This document shows, in pieces, positions 1 to 7,165 of a stretch of DNA of 18,752 nucleotides. Each line of letters starts with the position of its first letter. The first letter of the stretch is position 1. The notes beneath the pieces were generated by a model, which saw nothing but the letters and a program-made list of their open reading frames with translations, made no database searches and was not told the origin of the DNA. The stretch is from positions 1 to 18,752 of the forward strand of contig JAMOMS010000019.1 of assembly GCA_027067015.1 (NCBI GenBank). The letters are read 5' to 3'. The translations under genes were made by a program, and so were the position numbers. Source of the DNA: Campylobacterales bacterium. Lineage in GTDB: Bacteria; Campylobacterota; Campylobacteria; Campylobacterales; Hydrogenimonadaceae.

Positions 1-268
1 CCATATTCACAATCGCCACACTCCGGTAACCGCGACGGTCAAAGTGTTGGGCATGAAGGGCGTCGGCAAAGGCTTCGTTGAGATCTTTCTTATCGGGGTC
101 CATATAAAAGATAACAGTCACCTTGCCAAGCAGTGTAGAAGAGTCAAAGGGTGTGCCGTCGGCTTTTCCCCCCTCATCTTGGGCAAGGGTCAACCGGGGA
201 AGGGGCGCCCCGGTCTCCAGCGCATGGAGCGATAAGCTCAACAGCAAAGCGCCAATCAGAGCCCTCAT
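1..268 (-). CDS. YtfJ-like secreted thioredoxin-fold protein (C-terminus outside window)
   Basis: The gene runs off the left edge, leaving 89 N-terminal residues. The start is the ATG at 268, which overlaps the tkt stop in an ATGA, so translation is probably coupled to tkt. Residues 1-15 (MRALIGALLLSLSLHA region) form a short signal peptide with a cleavage-like LHA, pointing to the periplasm. Next comes an ETGAPLPRLTL segment, a glycine/aspartate-rich loop, and GKVTVIFYMDPDKKDLNEAF, the beta strand and helix opening of a thioredoxin-like fold. It then reaches RRGYRSVAIVNM. This layout resembles the YtfJ family, periplasmic thioredoxin-fold proteins of unknown function. No CxxC is visible where a thiol-disulfide oxidoreductase would carry it, so redox activity is unlikely. 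The fold is fairly well supported; the family name is less certain because the C-terminal half is missing. Confidence 0.72.
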   Translation of the reverse strand, partial: MRALIGALLLSLSLHALETGAPLPRLTLAQDEGGKADGTPFDSSTLLGKVTVIFYMDPDKKDLNEAFADALHAQHFDRRGYRSVAIVNM

Positions 269-2205
269 GACGCCGAAAGTTCCAGCGCTCTTTCAACCAC
301 CGCGTCGATCGTAAAGCCGAAGTGTTTAAAGAGATCGCCCGCCTTGCCGCTGGCGCCAAAACTCTCCATACGCATCACCGCGTCGGCCAGCCGGTACCAC
401 TCCAAGCCGCTGGCGGCCTCGACGGCCAGGACTTTGGTGGCGGGATCAATGACCGCGTCGATATAGGAGCGGGGTTGCTCCAAAAAGAGTTCAAAACAGG
501 GCACGCTCACCACGTTGGCCATCACCCCCTTCTCTTCCAGGTGACAACCGGCTTTGAGCGCCGTCATCACCTCGCTTCCGGTGGCCACCAGCGTCAGGGT
601 CGCGCCTTCGCGCCGTTTGATCAGGTAACCGCCCTTTTCGGGCGCGCCGTAGTCTATCTCTTTCTTGAGGGTTTTGAGCTTCTGGCGGCTGAGCACAAAC
701 CCGCAGGGACGATCGGCTTGAAGCGCCACCTTCCAGCAGGCGACGTTTTCGCTCGCGTCGGCCGGGCGGAAAGTGTAAAAGCCCGGCAGGGCCCGGAACT
801 GGCTGAGATGTTCGATCGGCTGGTGGGTCGGACCGTCCTCGCCCACACCGATACTATCATGCGTCCAGACAAAAAAGTGCTTCAATCCCGACAGTGCCGC
901 CACGCGTACCGCCGGTTTGAGGTAGTCGCTAAAGACAAAGAAGGTGGCGGTAAAGGGCAGGAGAGGACCGTAGGCGGCCATACCGTTACCGATTGCCGCC
1001 ATGGCGTGCTCACGGATGCCGAAGTGGATATTCTTACCCTTCGGAAACTCGCCCATGCCCTTGAGCTCGGTCTTGTTGGAAGGGGCCAGGTCGGCACTGC
1101 CGCCCAGAAAGCCGGGCAGGGCTTTGGCGATGGCGTTGAGGATCTTGCCGTTACTGTCGCGGGTGGCCACTTCGGCGCCCTCTTCAAACTCAGGCCAGAC
1201 AATGGCGTCAAAATCGGGGTTTTCCAACCGTGCCAGGGCTTCGTTTTGCTCAATGTAGGGGGTCTGCTTGAGCAGGTGGCGCCACTCCCTTTCGGCCAGC
1301 TCACCCTTTTCGACCGCACAGCGAAAACGCGCCAGCACGTCGTCGGGAACGTAAAAGCTCTCCTTCGCAGGAAAGCCCGCTACCTCTTTGGCCCGGGCAA
1401 TCAGCTCTTCCCCCAGAGGCGCCCCGTGGCTCTCATGAGAGCCCTGCATCTCCAGCGCCCCTTTGGCGATCATGGTATGGGCGATAATGAGCACCGGCTT
1501 GTCCGCTGTTTTGGCCTCTTTGAGCGCGTTGTCGATCTGCGTATAGTCGTGGCCGTCAATCTCCAGCACCTTCCAATCCTGCGCCTCAAACCGCAGTCGC
1601 ACATCCTCGGTCCAGGCCAGCGACGTATCCCCCTCAATGGTGATACGGTTGGAGTCATAGATCAAAACCAGGTTATCCAGGGCGTAACGGCCCGCCACGG
1701 CGCACGCCTCGTAGCTGATACCCTCCATCAAATCGCCGTCGCCGCAAAGGCAGTAGACGGTATGGTCGATGATTTTGGCGGTTTCGGTATTGACCAGATT
1801 GGCGCAATATTTGGCGGCCATGGCCATCCCCACGGCGTTGGCCACCCCCTGCCCCAACGGCCCGGTGGTGATCTCCACCCCCGGCGTGTGGCCGTACTCG
1901 GGGTGGCCCGGGGTTTTGGAGCCCAGCTGGCGGAAGTTTTTCAGATCTTCCAGGCTGATATCATACCCCCACAGATACAACAGCGAGTAGACCAGTCCCG
2001 TGGCGTGCCCGCCGCTAAAGACCAGCCGGTCACGGTTGAGCCACTTGGGGTTTTGGGGATTGTGTACCATATGCTCGGAGAGCACCGTAGCGATATCGGC
2101 CAGTCCCATCGGCGCGCCGGGGTGTCCACTGTTTGCCTTTTGAATCATATCCGCCGCCAAAAAGCGGATCGTATCCGCCATCTTTTTCATCATTGCACTG
2201 TCCAT
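265..2205 (-). CDS. tkt: transketolase
   Basis: Thiamine-diphosphate enzyme that moves two-carbon ketol units between sugar phosphates in the non-oxidative pentose phosphate pathway (and the Calvin cycle where present); cytosolic. At 646 aa it has normal length. Visible motifs are GHPGAPMG with substrate-contacting His28, GPLGQG at 115-120, the ThDP/Mg motif from GDGDLMEG (155-162) to Asn186, the FGIREHA segment carrying the catalytic glutamate in the middle domain, and HDSIGVGEDGPTHQPIEHL, the second transketolase signature. An upstream in-frame start at 2286 would overlap the end of ispA. The ATG at 2205 is preferred because AAGGAT lies 7-8 nt before it. It follows ispA by 43 nt, and the stop overlaps the next start by 4 nt. 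In C. jejuni, as I recall, ispA-tkt is also adjacent. Confidence 0.97.
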   Translation of the reverse strand: MDSAMMKKMADTIRFLAADMIQKANSGHPGAPMGLADIATVLSEHMVHNPQNPKWLNRDRLVFSGGHATGLVYSLLYLWGYDISLEDLKNFRQLGSKTPGHPEYGHTPGVEITTGPLGQGVANAVGMAMAAKYCANLVNTETAKIIDHTVYCLCGDGDLMEGISYEACAVAGRYALDNLVLIYDSNRITIEGDTSLAWTEDVRLRFEAQDWKVLEIDGHDYTQIDNALKEAKTADKPVLIIAHTMIAKGALEMQGSHESHGAPLGEELIARAKEVAGFPAKESFYVPDDVLARFRCAVEKGELAEREWRHLLKQTPYIEQNEALARLENPDFDAIVWPEFEEGAEVATRDSNGKILNAIAKALPGFLGGSADLAPSNKTELKGMGEFPKGKNIHFGIREHAMAAIGNGMAAYGPLLPFTATFFVFSDYLKPAVRVAALSGLKHFFVWTHDSIGVGEDGPTHQPIEHLSQFRALPGFYTFRPADASENVACWKVALQADRPCGFVLSRQKLKTLKKEIDYGAPEKGGYLIKRREGATLTLVATGSEVMTALKAGCHLEEKGVMANVVSVPCFELFLEQPRSYIDAVIDPATKVLAVEAASGLEWYRLADAVMRMESFGASGKAGDLFKHFGFTIDAVVERALELSAS

Positions 2206-2226
2206 CCGGTCAATCCTTGTTTTTAT

Positions 2227-2271
2227 AAACGGTAAAGAGTAGATGCCCTTAACACCCACTCTTTGCCGTTT
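2227..2271 (-). repeat. imperfect 14-bp inverted repeat spanning the ispA stop codon
   Basis: Plus-strand arms AAACGGTAAAGAGT (2227-2240) and ACTCTTTGCCGTTT (2258-2271) are complementary at 13 of 14 positions. They are separated by a 17-nt loop that holds the ispA stop codon. In the operon mRNA the odd pair is C.A; in an antisense transcript it would be a U.G wobble, giving an unbroken helix. The hairpin ends about 21 nt before the tkt ATG, leaving the AAGGAT ribosome site free. No U-tract follows in the transcript direction, so it is not a standard terminator. It may be an mRNA stability or processing element between ispA and tkt, or a regulator site. Confidence 0.6.
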
Positions 2272-3118
2272 GACGATGCCGCGCAAGGTAGGGTGCCAGC
2301 AAACGCGCCAGCCCCTCCCTCAACGCAGGCGAGAAACGGGCCAACCGCTTTTCGATCTTCTCCACCAGCCCGTCGGCCCGCCGACAGCTCTCTTGGAGCC
2401 CAAACAGGTTCACGTAACTGTTTTTCTGCCCGTCAACCCCGGTGGTTTTGCCCGCCTCCTCGGCGCTTTGGGTCGCGTCCAGGATGTCATCTTGAATCTG
2501 AAAGAGCAGGCCCACATCCAGGCCAAAATCGTACAGCTCCGCCTGAACCTCGGTGGAGAGCCCGGCGATCACGCCCCCCATCTTCAGCGACGCGGCGATC
2601 AGGCGACCCGTTTTGTACTCGTGCAGAAAATCGACCTGCTCGGGCGTCAGGCGCTCTCCTTCAAAACGGCAGTCGATCGCCTGTCCCAGCACCATGCCCC
2701 CGATGCCGCCGTTATAGGCCAGCTCACGCACCAGCGCCGTTTTCACGTCATCACGCAGTGGGGCCGTGGCGATCAGGTAAAAGGCGTGGGTATTGAGCGC
2801 GTCACCCACCAGCACCGCCGTCACCTCGTCAAAGCGCTTGTGCAGTGTCGGCTCTCCCCGACGCAGATCGGCGTTGTCCATCACCGGCAGATCGTCATGA
2901 ATCAGCGAGTAGGTATGAAACATCTCCACCGCCAGCGCCACCGGGTAGGCCCCTTCAACCAGCAGGGGCGCGCAACTTCGCACCACCGTCAGCAAAAGCC
3001 CGGGACGAAACCGCTTGCCGCCCGCTGTCAGCATCGTTTTGAGCGCCGTGTCGAAGGTGGGGTGGAAGCTGGGGGCTTCGGGAAGGTGGGAATGCAAATA
3101 AGCTTCAAAATCTCTCAT
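2249..3118 (-). CDS. ispA: farnesyl/geranyl diphosphate synthase (polyprenyl synthetase family)
   Basis: Trans-prenyltransferase condensing isopentenyl diphosphate with allylic diphosphates, supplying precursors for quinone side chains and undecaprenyl carrier; cytosolic. It has 289 aa, close to bacterial IspA. It carries GGKRFRP (33-39, isopentenyl-PP binding), the first Asp-rich motif DDLPVMD (Asp75, Asp76, Asp81; the DDxxxxD spacing of bacterial type II enzymes), and the second Asp-rich motif DDILD (210-214), preceded by FQIQ. Tyr70, five residues before the first motif, suits a short chain product (C15), but chain length cannot be fixed from sequence alone. The ATG start has only a weak ribosome site; a TATAAT box sits just upstream. 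It lies between the PDZ protein and tkt, as I recall from C. jejuni Cj1643-Cj1645. Confidence 0.93.
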   Translation of the reverse strand: MRDFEAYLHSHLPEAPSFHPTFDTALKTMLTAGGKRFRPGLLLTVVRSCAPLLVEGAYPVALAVEMFHTYSLIHDDLPVMDNADLRRGEPTLHKRFDEVTAVLVGDALNTHAFYLIATAPLRDDVKTALVRELAYNGGIGGMVLGQAIDCRFEGERLTPEQVDFLHEYKTGRLIAASLKMGGVIAGLSTEVQAELYDFGLDVGLLFQIQDDILDATQSAEEAGKTTGVDGQKNSYVNLFGLQESCRRADGLVEKIEKRLARFSPALREGLARLLAPYLARHRQTAKSGC

Positions 3119-3143
3119 GGCACCGGCTTTGAAATTTTGGGCG

Positions 3144-3149
3144 ATTATA
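3144..3149 (-). promoter_or_regulatory. possible -10 box for ispA-tkt
   Basis: A perfect TATAAT on the minus strand, within GCTATAATCGCC, overlaps the stop codon of the PDZ-protein gene about 26 nt before the ispA start. No TTGACA-like -35 is seen at 17 nt; a T-rich stretch (eight consecutive T) lies upstream instead. Sigma70 promoters in this phylum often depend on the -10 and T-rich upstream DNA, so an internal promoter is plausible. The leader would be very short. Confidence 0.35.
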
Positions 3150-4125
3150 GCCTAAAGGGGCGCAAAAAAAACTGAAAACCCGCCCGCTCCCAAAGGAGTT
3201 TTCGGGGTTTTTTGCCCGCGACGGCCAGACGGCTCATCACCTTGCGCACCGCTTCGGCGTTGTCTACCCGCTCACCCTCCACCGCCAACAGTCGATCACC
3301 CGCCTTCAGCCCCGCCTTTTGCGCCTCTGAACCGGGCAGGAGACTTTGAACGCGCAATCGGTCGTCAAAGCGGATGCCAAAACGCTCCAAAAAGGTATCG
3401 CTCACCCGGCCGCCGCCAAAACGGCGCATACAGCGGGCCGATATTTTAAGCGCCTTATCCCGGCGCGCCACCAGCACCCCTATGCGCTCCCCTTCCCGGC
3501 ACCGGTCGATCCGGTCCATCGCCTCATAGGTATTGGGCACTTTCATGGTCGCCAACCCCACCAGGCGGTCGCCCGGCAAAAAGCGGGTCTTGGCGAAGGG
3601 ATCGATCCATTTGACCGTCGGTCGGCTCTTTGAGGCGTCCAGCCGCATCCCCAACGTACCGTGGAAAGTGTCGTTTTTGAGCAGTCGACGAATCATGGCG
3701 GCGTCATACCAGCGCCCTTTCGCGTCGCTGATGCCCGCCAGTCGGCAACAAAGCGCCATCAACGCCCCCTCTTCACCCGGTTTGCCGGCCAGTTTTCCGG
3801 GCAGTAGCGCCACGGGGTAGGTACGCACCCTGGCCGGCTCCCTCTTGCCGTCTGCGCAAAATGTCAGCGGCGCCTCCCGCTCTTTTGCCAACGGCAAAGG
3901 GCGTCCGCCGGGAGCGCGAAAGATCACCAATCCCAACATGACATCCCGCGCCTCGGCCGATTTGCCCGCCGGCAAATGGAGCGAAACAAAACGTCCCTTC
4001 GCCACCTCATAGGCCCAATGGCCGTCAAATAACTGAATACTTTTTGGGAAAAAACGGCTACACGATTCTGCCCACAGCGCAGAAAGAAAAAAGAGAGAAA
4101 AAGCGAGAAAGCGAAGGGGTCGCAT
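3145..4125 (-). CDS. secreted PDZ-domain protein of unknown function
   Basis: Predicted periplasmic protein of 326 aa. The N-terminus ([19 protein letters not shown]) is a signal peptide with likely cleavage after the ALWA. The middle contains several cysteines and a GTLGMRLD segment that starts a divergent PDZ-like region with a PGDRLVGL motif. A second, clearer PDZ domain fills the C-terminus: FGIRFDDRLRVQSLLPGSEAQKAGLKAGDRLLAVEG, split here as GIRF, LPGSEAQKAGL and AGDRLLAVEG, with its final strand at the very end. No protease domain or catalytic Ser/His triad is visible, so it is a binding module rather than a DegP-type protease. The ATG at 4125 forms TGATG with the ybaB stop; a GTG one codon earlier is possible. 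A PDZ protein occupies the same place in C. jejuni (Cj1643, from memory). Its ligand is unknown. Confidence 0.85.
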   Translation of the reverse strand: MRPLRFLAFSLFFLSALWAESCSRFFPKSIQLFDGHWAYEVAKGRFVSLHLPAGKSAEARDVMLGLVIFRAPGGRPLPLAKEREAPLTFCADGKREPARVRTYPVALLPGKLAGKPGEEGALMALCCRLAGISDAKGRWYDAAMIRRLLKNDTFHGTLGMRLDASKSRPTVKWIDPFAKTRFLPGDRLVGLATMKVPNTYEAMDRIDRCREGERIGVLVARRDKALKISARCMRRFGGGRVSDTFLERFGIRFDDRLRVQSLLPGSEAQKAGLKAGDRLLAVEGERVDNAEAVRKVMSRLAVAGKKPRKLLWERAGFQFFLRPFRL

Positions 4126-4451
4126 CACCCCTGCCCGCCGCCGGCAAAGGGATTCATGCCGCCCAACGCGCTCATGGCGGCGTTTTTGCGGTTATCCTCC
4201 ACCATCTTCATCACGTCGTTGACGGCGGAGATCAGAAGAATCTGCAGAGCCTCTTTGTCTTCAAGCAAAGAGTCGTCAATCTCAATGTCAACCACCTCAC
4301 CCCTGCCGTTGGCGGTCACTTTCACCAATCCGCCGCCGCTCTTGGCGGTAAGCTCGACCGACTCGGCCCGCTCTTCGATCTCCCTGGCCTTCTTCTGCGC
4401 CTCTTCCAGCAATTTGGCCAGATCGCTCATACTGCCGAGTCCCTCGAACAT
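4125..4451 (-). CDS. YbaB/EbfC family nucleoid-associated protein
   Basis: Small DNA-binding protein of 108 aa in the YbaB/EbfC family, homodimers that coat the nucleoid and are often encoded beside recombination genes in other phyla. It shows the expected order: an N-terminal coiled helix rich in Glu/Lys ([18 protein letters not shown]), a beta region with the family motif [14 protein letters not shown], then a C-terminal helix ([20 protein letters not shown]) and a Gly-rich tail ending in [12 protein letters not shown]. The start ATG shares one base with the panD stop (TAATG) and has AGGAG 7 nt upstream, so panD and this gene are translationally coupled. From memory, a panD-ybaB pair also occurs in Helicobacter pylori (HP0034-HP0035). 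Confidence 0.92.
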   Translation of the reverse strand: MFEGLGSMSDLAKLLEEAQKKAREIEERAESVELTAKSGGGLVKVTANGRGEVVDIEIDDSLLEDKEALQILLISAVNDVMKMVEDNRKNAAMSALGGMNPFAGGGQG

Positions 4452-4819
4452 TACAGCTCCTCGTGTACGGCCGCGATGGTGTTTTCGTGCTCGTTCATCA
4501 GCACGATGGTGGGCTTGTAGCTCTTTAGCTCTTCTTCGTCATAGGAGGCGTAGGCGACAATGATGATCTTGTCACCCGGATGGGCCTTGCGCGCCGCCGC
4601 GCCGTTGAGGCAAATCTCGCCCTTTCCCCGCTCACCCCGGATGATGTAGGTGCTAAAGCGCTCCCCGTTGTTGATATTGAGAATCTCCACCTTCTGCCCT
4701 ACCCGCATCCTGGCGGCGTCAAGCAGATCCTCGTCGATGGTGATGGAGCCGACATAGTTGAGGTTGGCGTCCGTCACCGTGGCGCGGTGGATTTTGGCAT
4801 ACAGCATCTCAATGCGCAT
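4451..4819 (-). CDS. panD: aspartate 1-decarboxylase (proenzyme)
   Basis: Pyruvoyl enzyme that converts L-aspartate to beta-alanine for pantothenate and CoA synthesis; cytosolic tetramer. It is 122 aa. The self-cleavage site Gly24-Ser25 is present in NYVGSITID, so Ser25 becomes the pyruvoyl group. Other active-site residues sit at the Escherichia coli positions: Lys9 in AKIHRATVT, Arg54 and Tyr58. The start at 4819 is supported by this exact register and lies 3 nt after the ferredoxin stop. A later Met at residue 5 would shift the numbering. No panB or panC is nearby; the neighbours are a ferredoxin gene and ybaB. Confidence 0.96.
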   Translation of the reverse strand: MRIEMLYAKIHRATVTDANLNYVGSITIDEDLLDAARMRVGQKVEILNINNGERFSTYIIRGERGKGEICLNGAAARKAHPGDKIIIVAYASYDEEELKSYKPTIVLMNEHENTIAAVHEEL

Positions 4820-4822
4820 GGT

Positions 4823-5200
4823 TTAGATCGCTCCGCTCATCTTCATGGCCTGCTCGGGAGAGAGGGGCTCATCCCAGGCTTCCGCCTCGATCATGAACTC
4901 CTCCACCGGCCGGCCGCCGATAATGTGCTCGTCGATAATGCGGTCGATTTTTTCTTTGGTCAGGTGCGCGTACATCACGTGTCCCGGCTCTACCAGCATC
5001 ACCGGGCCGTATTGACAGCGGTTCAGACACCCCGTGCGCACCGGCTGAACGGTGGCGATAAGCCCCTTTTCCATCAGCCGTTGGGCCAGGTGCTGAAAAA
5101 TGTCACGGGTCTCGTTGGTGACACAACTGGGGCGGGGCATACCCGGAGGGGCCGATTGCTCGCACTTGAAGATGTAAAACGCCGGTTGAGGAATACCCAT
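4823..5200 (-). CDS. thioredoxin-like [2Fe-2S] ferredoxin
   Basis: Small electron-transfer protein of 125 aa. The N-terminal part has four cysteines in the pattern of thioredoxin-fold [2Fe-2S] ferredoxins (Aquifex Fd4 type, also found as NuoE and hydrogenase subunit domains): Cys13 and Cys26 in a long first loop (KCEQSAPPGMPRPSC), then Cys58 and Cys62 in GCLNRCQYGPVMLVEP. The C-terminal tail (after about residue 90) is acidic and probably helical. AAGGAG lies 6 nt before the ATG at 5200; an overlapping ATG at 5205 is out of frame. A TATAAT box upstream suggests its own promoter. The redox partner is not encoded here. NFU, an Fe-S carrier, is encoded three genes upstream, which might help mature this protein, but that is inference. 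Confidence 0.88.
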   Translation of the reverse strand: MGIPQPAFYIFKCEQSAPPGMPRPSCVTNETRDIFQHLAQRLMEKGLIATVQPVRTGCLNRCQYGPVMLVEPGHVMYAHLTKEKIDRIIDEHIIGGRPVEEFMIEAEAWDEPLSPEQAMKMSGAI

Positions 5201-5234
5201 ACCATGCTCCTTAATTCAGATAAATTTTCTCCAA

Positions 5235-5240
5235 ATTATA
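5235..5240 (-). promoter_or_regulatory. possible -10 box for ferredoxin-panD-ybaB segment
   Basis: Perfect TATAAT on the minus strand within GATTATAATTTGG, 35 nt before the ferredoxin start, in the 80-nt murE-ferredoxin gap. The hexamer 17 nt upstream (AAGACC) matches TTGACA at only three positions. The spacer contains a short hairpin, listed separately. Confidence 0.4.
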
Positions 5241-5246
5241 ATCTTC

Positions 5247-5260
5247 CCCTCTTAAGGGGT
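5247..5260 (-). repeat. short GC hairpin in the murE-ferredoxin gap
   Basis: CCCCT and AGGGG arms around a 4-nt loop form a compact 5-bp stem 20-33 nt after the murE stop and immediately before the TATAAT box. It could be a weak terminator for murE, since AAGATTATAATTT follows but not a true U-tract, or an operator lying in the promoter spacer. The rest of the gap is AT-rich and shows no gene. Confidence 0.4.
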
Positions 5261-5280
5261 CTTGATACCGATATTTTACC

Positions 5281-6573
5281 CTATTTTGACAAGCCTAACA
5301 GTTCGCGTATCACTTCCCTGTCATCAAACGGGATCTTTTGGCCGCCGATCTCCTGGTAGGTCTCATCCCCTTTGCCCAACACCAGCAAAGCTTCCCCGGG
5401 TTGCAGATCCGCCAGCGCCTGTCTGATCGCCTCCCGCCGATCCACAATCTTAACCACCTTCTCCTTTTCATGGATCCCTTCGGCGATCTCGTCAATAATG
5501 CGGGCCGGATCCTCACTGCGGGGGTTGTCACTGGTAAGGTAGATCTTTTTGGCCAGTCCCGCGGCGGCTGAACCCATCTTCGGACGCTTGGTGCGGTCCC
5601 TGTCGCCGCCGGCACCGAACACCACCCGAAGCTCCTTCTCTTTCAGCGAGTCCAGCACCTGCCGGATACCGTCTTCGGTGTGGGCGAAATCGACAATCAC
5701 CAGTGGATCATCGCTGATCTTTTCCATCCGTCCCGCCACGCCGCCGAAGTTTTCGGCCGCCTCACAGACATCGCCCAGATCCTCACCGGTAAGCAGATGA
5801 ACCGCGGCGATGGCGGCGGTGATGTTGTAGAGATTGAAATGTCCCTGTAGCGGCGTCTCAAAGGTCGCCACCTCGTTAAAATGCTGAATGACGCCGCTGA
5901 CCCCCCCGCCCAGGGTATAGGCCATCACCTTGTAGGTGGCGGGGTTTTCCAGGGCGTAACCGTAGGCGTTTTTGGGGTTGAACTTCAGCGCTTCGTCATC
6001 CCGGTTGATCAGCTTTCTGCTCTCGTCGGAAAAGAAACGGCTCTTGACGGCCCGGTAGTTCTCCACCGTCTTGTGGTAATCAAGATGATCGCTGGTGACG
6101 TTGGTGTGTACTTTCAGTGAAAAGCGCAATCCGTCGATACGGTTTTGGTCGATGGCGTGGGAGCTCACCTCCATCACAAAAAACTCCGCCCCGCGCTGTT
6201 TGGCCTCCCACAGATTACGAATTGTCGCCAACACAGGCGGCGTGGTCAGCGACTTTTCCTCCAGCTTCTCGTCGTTGACAAAAAAGCCCCGTGTTCCCTG
6301 AAGCGCCGCCTTGTAATCGAGGTCAAGCAGTAACGAATAGATGGCCGCGGCGGTGGTGGTTTTGCCGTTGGTGCCGCTAACGCCCACCACTTCCACATCC
6401 TCCAGTCCCAGCGAACGGATCAATTGGGCCGCTTCCACCAACCGCGCGCCCGCTTTGGCCGCCTCGTCGTGATAGGCGCGGTTGAGTTTGGTCGCCAAAA
6501 AGGCCCGGCCCGGCCCCGCAGAGCGGCTGTCGTCGGTGACCACGCCGACATCACCCCCAAAATCGACGGTCAC
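5281..6573 (-). CDS. murE: UDP-MurNAc-tripeptide synthetase (meso-diaminopimelate-adding)
   Basis: Cytosolic Mur ligase that adds the third residue of the peptidoglycan stem peptide, using ATP. It has 430 aa, short for MurE, as is usual in Campylobacterota. The N-terminal UDP-MurNAc domain contains TDDSRS; the ATP P-loop GTNGKTT is at 67-73; TTPP, VMEVSSHAIDQNRIDG and HTNVTSDHLDYH follow, then YRAVKSRFF with the carbamylated lysine. The DNPR motif at 349-352 marks specificity for meso-diaminopimelate over lysine. The start is GTG at 6573, overlapping the upstream stop as GTGA, with AAGGAG 5-6 nt before it. This overlap couples murE to the TPR gene. Confidence 0.96.
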   Translation of the reverse strand: MTVDFGGDVGVVTDDSRSAGPGRAFLATKLNRAYHDEAAKAGARLVEAAQLIRSLGLEDVEVVGVSGTNGKTTTAAAIYSLLLDLDYKAALQGTRGFFVNDEKLEEKSLTTPPVLATIRNLWEAKQRGAEFFVMEVSSHAIDQNRIDGLRFSLKVHTNVTSDHLDYHKTVENYRAVKSRFFSDESRKLINRDDEALKFNPKNAYGYALENPATYKVMAYTLGGGVSGVIQHFNEVATFETPLQGHFNLYNITAAIAAVHLLTGEDLGDVCEAAENFGGVAGRMEKISDDPLVIVDFAHTEDGIRQVLDSLKEKELRVVFGAGGDRDRTKRPKMGSAAAGLAKKIYLTSDNPRSEDPARIIDEIAEGIHEKEKVVKIVDRREAIRQALADLQPGEALLVLGKGDETYQEIGGQKIPFDDREVIRELLGLSK

Positions 6574-7151
6574 TTGCTCTCCTTCAGCTTATCGATCAGC
6601 TCCCTGATCTTCTCCTCGGCCGGAAAAGCCACCGCCGCCCCCTCGATATAACGCAGTGCCATCTCGTCAAACCCGTTATCCACCAGCCGGTTGATGAAAT
6701 CGAGCAGATCCTCTTTTTCCGTAATCACCACGCGGGTAGAGAACATAATGTCCTCAAAGGCGCGCCGAAAACTGCCCCGCAGGGCCACCAACTCCTTAAA
6801 ATCCTCATAGCCGATCCCCTCCGTCGGCTCCTCTTTCAAGTTGAGCGCCCCTTCAAGAATCTGAGAAATCTTCTCCAGCGTCCCGTCAAAGGAGTCGATC
6901 ATCGACTCGATAATCGCCTCGGCCTCCTCGTTCTCTTCACTCTTGAGCACCTGGTAATACTCAAAGAGCGCCTGCCCCTCTTCATCGTTTTCAATCGCGA
7001 TATCGGTCAAAATGGCGCCGATCTTGGCCTCTTTGGAATCGGGATGGTCTTTTAAAACCAGCCCGTAATGGCGCATCGCCTCTTCATACTCGCCTCTGTA
7101 AAAAGAGTTCTCGGCCAACTCCAGGCGTTTTTGCAGTTGCGTCTCTTTCAT
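6570..7151 (-). CDS. TPR-like protein of unknown function
   Basis: Acidic 193-aa protein, very rich in Glu, with no signal peptide or membrane segment, so probably cytosolic. The N-terminus resembles one tetratricopeptide unit: LELAENSFYRGEYEEAMRHY, followed by GLVLKDHPDSKEAKIGAIL. The middle is helical and charged; near the C-terminus NRLVDNGFDEMALRYIEGA looks like a second degenerate repeat. I do not recognise a catalytic motif. The ATG at 7151 was chosen over an upstream in-frame TTG at 7184 that would overlap nifU; neither has an ideal ribosome site, although TAGGAG lies about 13 nt before the ATG. The stop overlaps the murE start by 4 nt. An unnamed gene holds the same place in C. jejuni (Cj1640, from memory), so the linkage to nifU and murE appears conserved. 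Confidence 0.82.
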   Translation of the reverse strand: MKETQLQKRLELAENSFYRGEYEEAMRHYGLVLKDHPDSKEAKIGAILTDIAIENDEEGQALFEYYQVLKSEENEEAEAIIESMIDSFDGTLEKISQILEGALNLKEEPTEGIGYEDFKELVALRGSFRRAFEDIMFSTRVVITEKEDLLDFINRLVDNGFDEMALRYIEGAAVAFPAEEKIRELIDKLKESK

Positions 7152-7165
7152 CCTCTCTTTGACTC

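Noticed and set aside
2221..2230. TATAAA-like box before tkt
   Set aside because: No supporting -35 element was found, and the bases overlap the edge of the ispA-tkt hairpin.
322..2235. 637-codon open frame on the plus strand
   Set aside because: It is antisense to tkt, which has every transketolase motif. The frame stays open because of GC-rich codon bias, and its His/Gly/Arg-rich peptide resembles no family.
2206..2286. 27-residue N-terminal extension of transketolase
   Set aside because: It would overlap the end of ispA, is not part of the transketolase fold, and the ATG at 2205 has a good ribosome site.
3164..3171. Run of eight A (T on the coding strand) near the 3' end of the PDZ gene, considered as a phase-variation tract
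   Set aside because: It affects only the last residues, eight is short for contingency switching, and the gene is not a surface antigen type.
2243..3175. 310-codon plus-strand frame opposite ispA
   Set aside because: It is a shadow of ispA with a low-complexity Arg/Gln/His composition and no ribosome site.
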